A stretch of 64,000 bases of DNA from Microbacterium sp. C7(2022) (GTDB taxonomy: Bacteria; Actinomycetota; Actinomycetes; Actinomycetales; Microbacteriaceae): positions 372,001 through 436,000 of the forward strand of contig NZ_JAPEHV010000001.1 in the NCBI RefSeq assembly GCF_028823665.1. Reading direction: 5' to 3'. The number at the start of each line of letters is the position of its first letter. Position 1 is the stretch's first letter. Below the pieces are notes generated by a model that worked only from the letters and a program-made list of their open reading frames with translations, ran no database searches and was not told where the DNA came from. The translations under genes were made by a program, and so were the position numbers. Shown here one piece after another: positions 17,011 to 25,926 of this stretch.

Positions 17011-17966
17011 GCGGCGTCCTCTTCGTAGTGGACGAACTTCTTCTGGGCGCCGAACTGAATGGCTGTGATGATCAGCGTGAGAACGAGAAGAATGACGGAT
17101 GCTGCGCTCGACGGCCCGAACTCGAAGCGCCCGAAGCCGAGATCGTAGATGTGGTAGACGATCGTGCGCGTGGCGTTGTCGGGACCGGCGTTCGAGACGA
17201 GCACGTACACCGTGTCGAAGGTCTGCAGGGAAGAGATGAAGGCGACGACCGACGAGAAGAAGACGATCGGCGACAGCAGAGGGAGTCGGATGCTCCAGAA
17301 GATGCGCGCCGCGCCGGCGCCGTCGATGCGGGCGGCTTCGATCACCGCGGGGGAGATGTTCTGCAGTCCCGCTAGGAAGATCACGACGTTGAGGCCGAGC
17401 GACGCCCAGATCGTGACGATGCAGACGGCGAGCAGGGCGAGACGGGGATCGCCCAGCCAATCCGGCGGGTCGATGCCGAAGACGTTGGCGATCGTGGTCG
17501 ACAGCACGCCGTCCGAACGGAACATCTGCTGCCAGATCATGGCGACGGCCACGGTGCTCGTAACGACAGGGGCGAAGAACAAGACCAGGTAGAGAGTGCG
17601 GGTCTTCAGCTTCTCGAGCGCGACGGCGATGATGACCGCAAGTCCGAGCCCGATCGGGACGGTGACGAGGGCGATGATGAGAGTGTTGGCGATGGACCGC
17701 CACAGCAGCTCGTCCTGGAACTGCGCGGTGAAGTTCTCGAAGCCCACCCACTGGAGTTCGCTCAGGCCGTTCCAGCGCGCGAAGGCGAGCACCATGCTCG
17801 CCGTGAACGGCAGGATGACAAAGATTCCCATGCCGATCAACTGCGGGCCGACAAACAAGTAGCCCCAGCGCCGATCACGCCGGCGCCACGCTGATTCTCT
17901 GCGGGTGGGAGGGGGCGCTGCAGGAAGTTCCTGCAGCGCCCGCTCGCCCGCGGCGATGCCGCTCAT
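17007..17966 (-). CDS. Sugar ABC transporter permease, MalF type
   Basis: A 319-residue CUT1 permease. About six helices, beginning WGYLFVGPQLIGMGIFVILP, the usual first-helix signature, and the EAA loop VIEAARIDGAGAARIFWSIRLP near residue 222. It starts 2 nt after the sugar-binding protein stop and overlaps the MalG-type gene. The first cytoplasmic 35 residues are rich in Arg and Pro. It imports a di- or oligosaccharide with the other subunits; presence of GH42 and a GH63-like enzyme suggests a galactoside or mixed glycoside (inference). Confidence 0.93.
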   Translation of the reverse strand: MSGIAAGERALQELPAAPPPTRRESAWRRRDRRWGYLFVGPQLIGMGIFVILPFTASMVLAFARWNGLSELQWVGFENFTAQFQDELLWRSIANTLIIALVTVPIGLGLAVIIAVALEKLKTRTLYLVLFFAPVVTSTVAVAMIWQQMFRSDGVLSTTIANVFGIDPPDWLGDPRLALLAVCIVTIWASLGLNVVIFLAGLQNISPAVIEAARIDGAGAARIFWSIRLPLLSPIVFFSSVVAFISSLQTFDTVYVLVSNAGPDNATRTIVYHIYDLGFGRFEFGPSSAASVILLVLTLIITAIQFGAQKKFVHYEEDAA

Positions 17967-17968
17967 GC

Positions 17969-19273
17969 CTACTGGCCCGACTTCTCCGCGACGACGTCCG
18001 CGATCTCGTCGAGTGTCGTCTGTGCATCCTGCTTCCCCTCGTACAGCTTGAGGAAGATGTCGGCGATGTCGGTGGGCAGGCCGGGGATAACAGATTCGGC
18101 GGCGTAGTCCACGAACCCGATGTCGCGGGCCTCGAGCATTGACTGCGCGTTCGCGGGGTAGCCGTCGTCGAGCACGACCTCGTCGGCTCCGGCAATCGAG
18201 GGGACAGCGTTGCCGTCGCCCGAGAGCCTGGCGATCTGACCCTCTGCGCTGAGGAATTCGGTCCAGAATGTGAAGGCCGCGTCGCTCGATGCGGTGTCCT
18301 TGTTGATCGCGAGGTACGACACAGCGACCCCGGTCGGGGCGGCCTCGCCGTCCGGGGTGGGCCAGCGCACGACATCCACGTTGTCGGCAGTACCGGCATC
18401 CTTCACGAGCCCGATCGTGTACCGACCCTGCACGTAGAAACCGGCCTTACCAGTCACGAACAGACTGTCGGCCCCGGCTCCGTCGGGCAGGGTGTCGGCG
18501 ACGATGAACTTCCCGTCCTGGAAGTACTCACCGAGCGTCTCGGTGAGGGCGACCGAGGTGGGGTCTTGGTTGGCGACGAAGGCACCCGAGGCGTCATAGG
18601 GGGATGCGGCACCCTGCGAGGCGAGCCAGCTCCAGTGCGTGGCCCAGTAGTTCCAGAACATGGTGCCGCCGATGTTCGCCTCCGCGAGCTTGTCGTTCAT
18701 TTCGAGGAAGACGTCGGTGGTCCACTCGCCGTTTGCGGCGAGGGTGGCAGGGTCGTCGGTGATGCCAGCGGCTTCAAGCGTCGAGCGGTCGTACCAGAGC
18801 AAATCGGGGTTTGAATCGTTTGGTGCGCCGTAGATCTCGCCGTCCTTCTCAGCGGCGCCGAACAGGCCGGGGAAGAAGTCGTCGGGCTTGGTCTGGCTGT
18901 CGGCCGACTCCATCAGTTCGGTGAGCCCCATCAGTCGACCCGAGTCGACGAACTCGCCGATCTTGTCGTCGCCGACGTAGAAGACGTCGGGGGCGGTGTT
19001 GCTGGCCAGTTGTGCAAGCAGTTTGGGGTGGTATTCGCCGTAGCCGGCCACCGGCTGCATCTTGACCTTAATGTCGGGGTGACGCTCCATGAATGCCTCA
19101 TTGAAGTCGTTGAATCGCTCGAGTTCTTCGGCGGTGCCCCATGTGGACCACACGACTGTGTTTTCGTCACGGCTGGCCGTGGTGCCGCCACTGCACGCAC
19201 CCAGCGTGACCGTGAGTGCTGCTACGGCCGAAGAAATCAGAACGAACTTTGATGCTGACTGCACGCGTCGCAT
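17969..19273 (-). CDS. Sugar ABC transporter substrate-binding lipoprotein
   Basis: A 434-residue extracellular binding protein. The signal peptide ends in the lipobox TLGAC near residue 27. The mature start ENTVVWSTWGTAEELERF and the segment MERHPDIKVKMQPVAG are typical of family 1 solute-binding proteins for carbohydrates, as are SNTAPDVFYVGDD and AWFWTEFLS-like C-terminal helices. ATG 19273 has GAGAGG 7 nt upstream. It is the first gene of the importer operon, and the 15-bp operator lies 38 nt before it, where a repressor would block transcription. Confidence 0.93.
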   Translation of the reverse strand: MRRVQSASKFVLISSAVAALTVTLGACSGGTTASRDENTVVWSTWGTAEELERFNDFNEAFMERHPDIKVKMQPVAGYGEYHPKLLAQLASNTAPDVFYVGDDKIGEFVDSGRLMGLTELMESADSQTKPDDFFPGLFGAAEKDGEIYGAPNDSNPDLLWYDRSTLEAAGITDDPATLAANGEWTTDVFLEMNDKLAEANIGGTMFWNYWATHWSWLASQGAASPYDASGAFVANQDPTSVALTETLGEYFQDGKFIVADTLPDGAGADSLFVTGKAGFYVQGRYTIGLVKDAGTADNVDVVRWPTPDGEAAPTGVAVSYLAINKDTASSDAAFTFWTEFLSAEGQIARLSGDGNAVPSIAGADEVVLDDGYPANAQSMLEARDIGFVDYAAESVIPGLPTDIADIFLKLYEGKQDAQTTLDEIADVVAEKSGQ

Positions 19274-19310
19274 GGGAAACCTCTCTGAGTGAGAACTGCT
19301 TTGTTCGCTC

Positions 19311-19325
19311 GTATTCTGTATACAA
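19311..19325. promoter_or_regulatory. GntR-type operator upstream of the importer operon
   Basis: GTATTCTGTATACAA, identical over 15 bp to the site at 13637-13651. It lies 38 nt before the start codon of the binding-protein gene, close to where the promoter should be. Two exact copies at the two transcription starts of one catabolic island are strong evidence for a shared regulator. Confidence 0.8.
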
Positions 19326-19535
19326 AACACAGTAGATGTCAACGACTGTGATGCAGTCGTGATCAAGTCGAGTGCTCGGGATGATTCGTGCGGAAGCTAA
19401 GGGGAGTCAACTCGGGCCGTCAAAGCTCGCCCTGGCCCCTCGTGAGCTCGAATCGTCCACACGGTGCGCGTCGCAATCGTGGGCGTGACGTCATATCGGC
19501 GGCTCGATGCGGCGTCGCGACCCAGCGCGCGACTC

Positions 19536-19577
19536 AGGACTGCGCGGCTCGGGACTGCGCGGCTCGGGACCGCTCGG
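19536..19577. repeat. 15-bp tandem repeat in intergenic DNA
   Basis: The unit GGGACTGCGCGGCTC is present twice (19536-19550 with one change, 19551-19565) and partly a third time. It lies just after the stop of the DUF222 HNH gene, within the 315-nt gap between that gene and the sugar-binding protein gene. Apart from this repeat and the operator I see nothing in that gap. Confidence 0.7.
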
Positions 19578-19588
19578 AGCGGCGCGAC

Positions 19589-21229
19589 TCAGAACGGTGC
19601 GGCTTGCGTCGCAGGAGCGTCGTCGCTGGGGCGGAATGTCGGGATGCGGCGTTCGGGGTGGACGGTGTAGTGGCGTCCGGTGGGGGATTGCCAGTGGAGG
19701 GCGCCGCCGCTGCCGGGTGGTGCGGTGACGGTCCATCCGCCGTGGTGTTTGACGAGGTGGTGGCCTTTGCAGATGGGGTTGAGGTTTTCGAGCGCGGTGG
19801 TGCCGCCGTCTTCCCAGGCGAGGGTGTGGTCGATTTCACAGCGGGATGCGGGCATGTGGCATCCGGGGGCCATGCAGCGTTCGGCGCGCCAGCGAACGAG
19901 CCTTCGCAGTGAAGGCGGTGGGCGGTATTGATCTCGCCCGACCGAGAGGACCATTCCGGATTCGGGGTGGGTGAGGACGCGGGTCCATCCGGCGTCGCCG
20001 CCGCAGAGTTGTTTGGCCCGGTCTAAGGGGATGGGTCCGGCGCCTTCGATGGTGGGTGGTTCGAGGCCTTGTGCGTGTCGTTCTTCGTCGGTGTCGGCGA
20101 GGAGCGTGAGCGCGGGGACGGTGACGTGGACGATGGCGTGGATGCCGTGTGCGGCGTCGTCGGTGGGGGTTTCGCCATCGAGGAGGAGATCGCAGAGCAC
20201 GTCGGTGCGGACTTGCTGCAGTGTGCGGGGTTCGTCGTCGCCGAGGACCGTGTCAGTGGAGTCGTCGGTCTCGGTGCTCGAGGCGTCGGCGGTGGCGACA
20301 TCGTCCGTGGAATCGATGTCGGACGTGGCATTGGTGGAGTCGGTGCTCGTAGCGGCGCCAGCCCCGGTGGCTTCGCCCGTCGCGCTGGCATTGTTCGCGC
20401 TGTCGTCGTCGGCGGGCGGAGCGTCGGCGGCGTCGGCGTTCGCGCCGGTCGCGACGGCATCACCCGTGTCGGCATCCCCGTCGCCCGCATCGCCTGCACC
20501 CGCGGCACGCTCGGCCGCGGCGCGTTCCGCGTCGGCTGCGCGTGCGGCGGCCTTCTCTTCGGCGTCTTTCTGGATGGCCGCGAGTTCGGCGGCGAGGATC
20601 GCTTTGGCGCGGCGGGTGATCTTGTTGTCGATCGCGAGGGCTTCGACGGCGGGCAGGAACGCGTGCAGCCAGGCCATGCCGTCTTCGACGAGTTCGACGT
20701 ATGAGCGGCGCTCTTTCAACGCACGCGTGTGGCGTTCGGTGAGGGTGACCGAGCGGGTGAGGTCGAGCAGGGTTCGCAGTTGCCGGCGGAACGTCCCGAC
20801 GGATTCGGTTTCGGCGAGGTGGATCGCGGTGGCGACGATCGGTGCACGGAGTTCGGGTTCGACTTCGTCGCATCCTGAAACGAGGATTTCGGCGTGCTTC
20901 TCCGTCATCCGCGCGTGCGAGAGGGAGGACAGCACCTCGGGGTAGCGTTCGACCATCGCGTCGGAGAACGCGAGCAGGTTGCCGGCGACGTGTTCGGTGA
21001 CGCGAAGCGCTGCGGCCAGTTCGAGGCGGATGCCGCGCTCGACCACGGTGGTGAGGTCGCGGCCGTGCTGGGCTGCGGCATCCAATTCGGCCCTGTGCAT
21101 GTCGTAGACGTGCTGCACCCGGCGGGCGGCCAGCCGCGACATTTCGTCAGCGGAATCGACCACGAGATCGAGCGCCGCCGACGCGCGGGACGTGGGATCG
21201 TCGGCGAGAGCGGCGGGGCTGATCTGCAT
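19589..21229 (-). CDS. DUF222/13E12-repeat HNH endonuclease family protein
   Basis: A 546-residue protein of the actinobacterial 13E12 repeat family. The N-terminal DUF222 region has RRVQHVYDMHRAELDAAAQ and ITRRAKAILAAELAAIQ. The C-terminal HNH nuclease is RCMAPGCHMPASRCEIDHTL followed by ENLNPICKGHHLVKH, with a Cys pair and the H-N-H residues intact. Between them (about residues 225-330) is a long Ala/Asp/Thr-rich low-complexity linker of changing composition. The family is multi-copy in Actinobacteria and has no settled role. A second, distant copy is at 53554-55338. Confidence 0.9.
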   Translation of the reverse strand: MQISPAALADDPTSRASAALDLVVDSADEMSRLAARRVQHVYDMHRAELDAAAQHGRDLTTVVERGIRLELAAALRVTEHVAGNLLAFSDAMVERYPEVLSSLSHARMTEKHAEILVSGCDEVEPELRAPIVATAIHLAETESVGTFRRQLRTLLDLTRSVTLTERHTRALKERRSYVELVEDGMAWLHAFLPAVEALAIDNKITRRAKAILAAELAAIQKDAEEKAAARAADAERAAAERAAGAGDAGDGDADTGDAVATGANADAADAPPADDDSANNASATGEATGAGAATSTDSTNATSDIDSTDDVATADASSTETDDSTDTVLGDDEPRTLQQVRTDVLCDLLLDGETPTDDAAHGIHAIVHVTVPALTLLADTDEERHAQGLEPPTIEGAGPIPLDRAKQLCGGDAGWTRVLTHPESGMVLSVGRDQYRPPPSLRRLVRWRAERCMAPGCHMPASRCEIDHTLAWEDGGTTALENLNPICKGHHLVKHHGGWTVTAPPGSGGALHWQSPTGRHYTVHPERRIPTFRPSDDAPATQAAPF

Positions 21230-21418
21230 ACCTACACACTAGAACGAACCTCGGACACTAGAATCGGCAAACGCTACCTGTGGACAACGCGACCTTAGAA
21301 CAAAGAATCAGCCGCGCTGGGGAGGAGGGGCGACGTGACCGACTGGCGATAGCCTGCTCCTGCGCAGCATGATCCTGAAAGAGCGCAGTGACGCAGATGG
21401 CGGTAGGAAGGGGGCGCG

Positions 21419-22282
21419 GTGGCATCACAGATCAACGGGGTCGATATCGTGCTCGCCTGGATCGTTGTTGCTGTCGTCGCCGTTCGGGTCGAGCACCTCA
21501 TCGCGTCGGACATCTGGATGCTCGTTCGTGGCAGGCAGTGGGCCCGCGACATGAGCGCACTGACCCCTGCCCAGCGCGCTGATCCTGACCACGTCGCTAC
21601 AGTGCTTAGGCGTCACGGGGGGTGGTCCCTGCCCTGGCTGTTCTTCGGCATCAAGTCGACGAAGTTGGATGCCGCGGTCCGGCGGGCCGAGTCCGCAGAT
21701 CAACTGTTTCGGGCCCGGTTGTATGGGCTCATCCGTGTGCTGTGGCGCTTCTACGTCTTGCCTCCGCTCGTTGCCGTGACGATCATCGCAATGACGCTCA
21801 ACGGTGCGCCGATGCAGCTCGCACTCCCGCTGTGGGTCACGGCGTGCTTGCTCTTGATTGGCTGCGCCGCTGTGATCGCCGAGGCGGGCTTCGCCACGCT
21901 GACAATGGGCGCGTGGGCTGTGTGGCACCGCCAACGCGACAGAGCGAGCACGCACGCGGACTCCGATGGCCACCGCCTGTGGGAATACCTCTTCTTCTTT
22001 GGAGTGGCGGCGCTGATCTATGTTCCTTGTGGCATGGCCGCGCTGTGCGCTGCCGACGCCGCCTTCGGAACGTATGCACAACTCCTGGCGGCTGATCCCA
22101 TCGACCGTCTCGTCGACGCACTCGTCGCGTCAGCATCGGTACTCGGCTTCCAAATTCCTCAGGGCAGCGGTATTGGCAGCCTCACTGGAGTGTGGATGCT
22201 CGGGGTCACCGCGAGTTTCGTCTTCTCCACACTGGTGGTGGGCGGTGTACTCGTGAGCTCGGTGCGTCGCGTCGAAGGCTGA
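21419..22282 (+). CDS. Membrane protein, unknown function
   Basis: A 287-residue protein with about five transmembrane segments: IVLAWIVVAVVAVRVEHLI at the N-terminus, a central pair (LPPLVAVTIIAMTLNG, LWVTACLLLIGCAAVIAE), then YLFFFGVAALIYVPCGMAAL and GVWMLGVTASFVFSTLVVGG. A polar stretch at residues 40-95 should be cytoplasmic. No family motif recognised. GTG 21419 is used, with AGGAAGG about 10 nt upstream. It stands alone on the plus strand after the divergent HNH gene, with 189 nt of unremarkable DNA between them. Confidence 0.6.
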   Translation: MASQINGVDIVLAWIVVAVVAVRVEHLIASDIWMLVRGRQWARDMSALTPAQRADPDHVATVLRRHGGWSLPWLFFGIKSTKLDAAVRRAESADQLFRARLYGLIRVLWRFYVLPPLVAVTIIAMTLNGAPMQLALPLWVTACLLLIGCAAVIAEAGFATLTMGAWAVWHRQRDRASTHADSDGHRLWEYLFFFGVAALIYVPCGMAALCAADAAFGTYAQLLAADPIDRLVDALVASASVLGFQIPQGSGIGSLTGVWMLGVTASFVFSTLVVGGVLVSSVRRVEG

Positions 22283-22414
22283 CCGGCACGACGTGCTCGC
22301 GCATCCGGAAGACCATCAGTCTGCGCTGGCCACCGACGAACAGGTCGTCCGTCATCGCCGCGACGAGACAGTCCCGGGCTCCCAACTTCAGGCGGGATCT
22401 GGGAGACTAGCGCC

Positions 22415-22720
22415 ATGATCAGTGCGACCCTGCTCGACGTCGAGGCGATCCGCCGCGCGTGCGAGCGCCGCGGCGTCGCGAGGTTACGGATCTTCGGATC
22501 GGCGCTCACTGATCGGTTTGATCCTGAAACGAGCGATGTGGACTTCCTGGTCGACTTCCTTCCCGAGCGGGAGGACATGTTCAACGACTACTTCGACCTG
22601 AAGTTCGAGTTGGAGCGGATCGTGGGTCACGATGTCGACTTGGTCGATGCCGGATCGATTCGCAATCCTTTCTTCAAGAAGTCCGCCCTCGGGGGCGCGC
22701 AGGATCTTTATGCGGCCTGA
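22415..22720 (+). CDS. mntA: MntA-type nucleotidyltransferase antitoxin
   Basis: A 101-residue minimal nucleotidyltransferase. It has RLRIFGSALTDRF followed by ETSDVDFLVDF, giving the G-S and D-x-D active-site residues near residues 28-42, and a third acid in HDVDLVDAGSI. In the MntA/HepT toxin-antitoxin system MntA transfers AMP to a tyrosine of the HEPN toxin and silences it. The downstream HEPN frame begins inside the last codons of this gene, the usual arrangement. Because the HEPN frame is interrupted, this gene may now be without its target. Confidence 0.88.
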   Translation: MISATLLDVEAIRRACERRGVARLRIFGSALTDRFDPETSDVDFLVDFLPEREDMFNDYFDLKFELERIVGHDVDLVDAGSIRNPFFKKSALGGAQDLYAA

Positions 22721-23072
22721 GGCGTAACTTGCCGGGCTTGTCTGGGACGCGCTCGAATTCGCCCGCAATGCTCAGATCGCAGTCGGCACCGCGACGCTTG
22801 CGGACTTCCTCGAGGGTGGGGTCGTGGCGTGGGCTACCGAACGTCAGCTCGAGCTGGTTGGGGAGGCGCTCGGCAAGCTGAGGCAGGCTGCACCAGAGAT
22901 TGCCGAGCGTGTGCCAAACGTACACAAGGTCATCGGCATGAGGAACGTCCTGATCCACGGCTATCTCGTCGTGAACCCCCGCATCGTGTACCGGGCAGCG
23001 ACCGAACAGGTTCCCGAACTGATCCCCGTCCTCGAAACACTACTGATCGAGTTGGCGCCGCCGGGGAGTTAG
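22710..23072 (+). pseudogene. hepT: HepT-type HEPN toxin with early in-frame stop
   Basis: The frame starts ATG 22710, overlapping the mntA stop by 11 nt, and reads MRPEA, a TAA stop at 22725-22727, and then 114 uninterrupted codons. After the stop it continues as a normal HEPN (DUF86) protein: LAGLVWDALEFARNAQIAVG, ATERQLELVGEALGKLRQ, and the catalytic R-x4-H-x-Y motif as RNVLIHGY near residue 88. The only start codon after the stop that keeps the domain is GTG 22824, giving 82 residues without the first helices but with the active site. It is either an inactivated toxin or a shortened one. Confidence 0.8.
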
Positions 23073-23217
23073 CCGGTACAGGCGTACCTTGGTGCCTGGG
23101 CGGACTGGATGTCTATCGGCGGTTTGGGTGTACGCGCTCGAAGAACTGCGAGCAACGTCGGCGCGAAGCACGTGAGGCCGATGCCCTTGAGGGCAAAGTC
23201 GTGCGCGGATGGCCATG

Positions 23218-23237
23218 TGGTGCCATTACTGGCACCA
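23218..23237. repeat. Perfect 8-bp hairpin between hepT and the next gene
   Basis: TGGTGCCA and TGGCACCA are separated by TTAC. It lies about 145 nt after the hepT stop, in the 231-nt gap before the DUF6226-like gene. It could be a terminator without a T-tract or an operator; nothing else is recognisable in the gap. Confidence 0.4.
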
Positions 23238-23303
23238 TCGAGGGGTGGCTGGCATCCATCGGAGTGAGCAACGCGCGAGAGAGTCGCCGACGGCGGTGGC
23301 GGG

Positions 23304-23942
23304 ATGAGCGCGTACGTCCGCCCGGTCATCGAGGCGCAGGTGTTTCGGGACGCCGCAGGTGACGTGATCGACTACGGGAACCGGTGGCCGGGGTCGCCGC
23401 CGGAGGACACGTACTCGGTTGACACGCATCCGGAGCGGTTCGCGCCGCTCCACGTCGTCGCTGACGCGCTTATCACGCACCTCGGCGAGACGTATGACGT
23501 CGAGCTCGAGGAGGGCGTCGAGGTGGCGGGCGACCTCCTGCATCCCGCCTTCCACGACGTGCTGCGCGCCGTCCGCATACGGCCGAACGATCCGACATGT
23601 GCGACGGTGACGCTGGTGTTTACGTCGTATCCCGGCGTCTACATGCACGCCGGACTGTTGCACGACTTTCACTACCCCGTCTGCGGTTGCGACGCGTGTG
23701 ACTCGACCTGGCAGAGCGAAGCGGACGAGCTCGAGCAGCAGGTCTTCGCGATCGTCAATGGCGGTTACCGAGAGGCGATCGAGCGCGGTCGTCGTGCTTG
23801 GGTCGATTACTCGCTCACGTACCCCGAGGGTGCGAATTCTGGCAGGTCGCGTGCTCAGGATCTTCCGGCAGAGCGGGTGGAAGAGGCGAAGGCGATCCTC
23901 CGCGGGCTTCCCGACGGGTGGAACGCCTGGAAGCACGCCTGA
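23304..23942 (+). CDS. DUF6226-like protein
   Basis: A 212-residue soluble protein starting SAYVRPVIEAQVFRDAAGDV. It has IDYGNRWPGSPPEDTYSV, HPERFAPLHVVADALITHL, VTLVFTSYPGVYMHAGLLHD and a cysteine cluster C-x-C-x-x-C in VCGCDACD, which could bind a metal. This pattern fits the actinobacterial DUF6226 family as I remember it. Function unknown. It stands alone on the plus strand between the MntA/HepT pair and the convergent amidase gene. Confidence 0.6.
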   Translation: MSAYVRPVIEAQVFRDAAGDVIDYGNRWPGSPPEDTYSVDTHPERFAPLHVVADALITHLGETYDVELEEGVEVAGDLLHPAFHDVLRAVRIRPNDPTCATVTLVFTSYPGVYMHAGLLHDFHYPVCGCDACDSTWQSEADELEQQVFAIVNGGYREAIERGRRAWVDYSLTYPEGANSGRSRAQDLPAERVEEAKAILRGLPDGWNAWKHA

Positions 23943-24014
23943 CCGACCGCCACACAAAAGGAGGCGGGGACCCCCAAGCGCCGTCAGCGCCCAGGAGCCC
24001 CCACCCCTCACGAA

Positions 24015-24035
24015 TGCGGCCAACTAAGGGCCGCA
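24015..24035. terminator. Hairpin between convergent genes
   Basis: A 7-bp perfect stem TGCGGCC/GGCCGCA with a 7-nt loop lies 73 nt after the DUF6226-like stop and 8 nt before the amidase stop on the other strand. The position suits a bidirectional terminator; there is no clear T-tract. Confidence 0.55.
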
Positions 24036-24042
24036 CCAATGG

Positions 24043-25926
24043 CTACTCGATAGCCCCGTACAGCCCGGGCGCGACGCGCGCGTCGACGGCCTGCTCGAAC
24101 GCGTACGTGAGACCCAGCAGCGTGCCTTCGCTGAAGTCGCGCCCGAGGAACTCGAGGTTGACGTTTGCGCCGGTGATCGTGCCGTCGGACTCGATCGCCT
24201 GGCCCATCGGGACGCTCACGGCCGGCATCCCCGTGTTGGGGCTCAGGCGCAGGTTGGTGCTCTGCGTGCCGTACGTGTTCGAGCTCGGGTAGACGAGCGC
24301 GTCGAGGTCGAGATCGTCGAGCATCGCGTGCACGAGCACCTTGCCGGCGGCGAGCTGCGTCGTGTGGGTTCCGGTCGGGCCAGCCCATGCCTCGTAGGTT
24401 TCCTCGGTCACGGCGGCGCGCGTCTCGTACGTGCGCTGGCGCGACACCACGAAGCTACCGGTCTCGATGATCTCGGGAATCGTCCGCGCGGCCACCGCCG
24501 GCGACAAATGCGCAGAAACATACTCAGCCAGGTCGTGACGGAACTCGTTCGTCGACCCGCTGCCCTCACCCAGCACGGCGCTGAACCCCGAGGGCGCGGT
24601 CACCTCGACCACGGTCGCGCCCGCAGCCTCCATCGCCGCAACCGACGCGTCCCACAGGCGACGCGTCGTCGCATTCGACCCGAGCATCGACGCCACGTAG
24701 CCGATGCGCGCGCCGTCCAGCGACGAAGCGTCGAGGTACGACGTGTACGAGTTGGGCACGAGACCCGCCTGCGATGCGGTCACGGCGTCTGCGGCATCCA
24801 CACCCACAACGGCATCGAGGGCGACGGCCGCGTCGAGGACGCTACGAGCCATGGGGCCACCGGTGTCTTGCGACAGGGCGAGCGGGATGATCCCGTCGCG
24901 GCTGGCGAGGCCCACCGTCGGGCGAATGCCGACGAGCTGGTTGTACGACGACGGCACGCGGATCGACCCGCCCGTGTCGGTGCCGAAGCCGATTCCAGCC
25001 AGGTTCGCTGCGATCGCCGCACCCGTGCCACCACTCGAGCCACCCGCGGTGCGCGCGGTGTTGTACGGGCTCGCGACCAGAAGCGTCGAGCCCGGTTCTT
25101 CGAACGACGAGAACTCCGACGCGAAGCCGTACGCGAACTCGTCGAGCGACGCCTTCGCGAGGATCACGGCACCGGCATCCCGCAGGCCCTCGACCATGAA
25201 CGCGTCGGTCGCGGTCTGGTTGTCGTTCCAGCATCCGCACCCACCGGTGGTGACCATGTCGACGGTGTTGTAGTTATCTTTCACCGCGATCGGCACACCC
25301 AGAAGCATGGAGGTCATGCCGGATGCCGCGCGCTCGGCATCTGCGTCGGCGGCAGCAGCCAGGGCCACGTCGCTGACGGTGATGATCGAGTTGAGCGCGC
25401 GACCGGTGTCGGCCAGGTCGACGACGGTGCGGTCGTAGTAGGCGATGCGGTCGATGTATTCCTGCGTGATCTCGACCGAGGTCGTGACGCCGGCGTTCAT
25501 GGCGGCCTGCATGTCGAGCGTCGAGGCTTCGAGGAGTTCGAAGGCTCCGTCGTCGTAGATCATGCGCTGCGAGAGGGCGGCGATGTCGCTCACCGTGATC
25601 TTTTCGTCGGCGTCGAGGTCGATCACCGAAACGTCGGCCCAGTCGGCGTCGCCCGCGACCGTGCCGAGCGCGTCAGCCGCAACGGCGAGGTCGGCTTCGG
25701 TGACCTGGTCGTCGCCGGTGAGGTCGAGTTCGGTGTAGTACGGCGCGAGGAACGAGGCCGACGCAGGCGCGGCGACCGGGGCGGCAACGGCGGGTGTCGC
25801 CACAGCACCGGCTGCAACGGTGCCCAGAATCGCCGCGGCGGCGATGGCGCGTGTAGTGGGGGTGCTCACGGTGCCTTTCTTGAGGGAGTGAGTGGATGCT
25901 GACGCGGAACGAACCGTGATGCTCAT
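24043..25926 (-). CDS. Secreted amidase with N-terminal dockerin domain
   Basis: A 627-residue protein. Residues 1-50 are a signal peptide with KKG, a long hydrophobic core and A-x-A sites. Residues ~65-130 are a type I dockerin: two calcium loops, DLTGDDQVTEADL and DLDADEKITVSDI, each with acidic residues at the loop positions. From ~150 on it is an amidase-signature enzyme with the Ser-cisSer-Lys triad: Lys in GVPIAVKDNYN, serines in GGSSGGTGAAIA and GTDTGGSIRVPSS. The signature family hydrolyses amides. It starts within the stop of the upstream cohesin gene (ATGA), so the enzyme is probably held on the cell surface by that cohesin. Confidence 0.9.
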   Translation of the reverse strand: MSITVRSASASTHSLKKGTVSTPTTRAIAAAAILGTVAAGAVATPAVAAPVAAPASASFLAPYYTELDLTGDDQVTEADLAVAADALGTVAGDADWADVSVIDLDADEKITVSDIAALSQRMIYDDGAFELLEASTLDMQAAMNAGVTTSVEITQEYIDRIAYYDRTVVDLADTGRALNSIITVSDVALAAAADADAERAASGMTSMLLGVPIAVKDNYNTVDMVTTGGCGCWNDNQTATDAFMVEGLRDAGAVILAKASLDEFAYGFASEFSSFEEPGSTLLVASPYNTARTAGGSSGGTGAAIAANLAGIGFGTDTGGSIRVPSSYNQLVGIRPTVGLASRDGIIPLALSQDTGGPMARSVLDAAVALDAVVGVDAADAVTASQAGLVPNSYTSYLDASSLDGARIGYVASMLGSNATTRRLWDASVAAMEAAGATVVEVTAPSGFSAVLGEGSGSTNEFRHDLAEYVSAHLSPAVAARTIPEIIETGSFVVSRQRTYETRAAVTEETYEAWAGPTGTHTTQLAAGKVLVHAMLDDLDLDALVYPSSNTYGTQSTNLRLSPNTGMPAVSVPMGQAIESDGTITGANVNLEFLGRDFSEGTLLGLTYAFEQAVDARVAPGLYGAIE

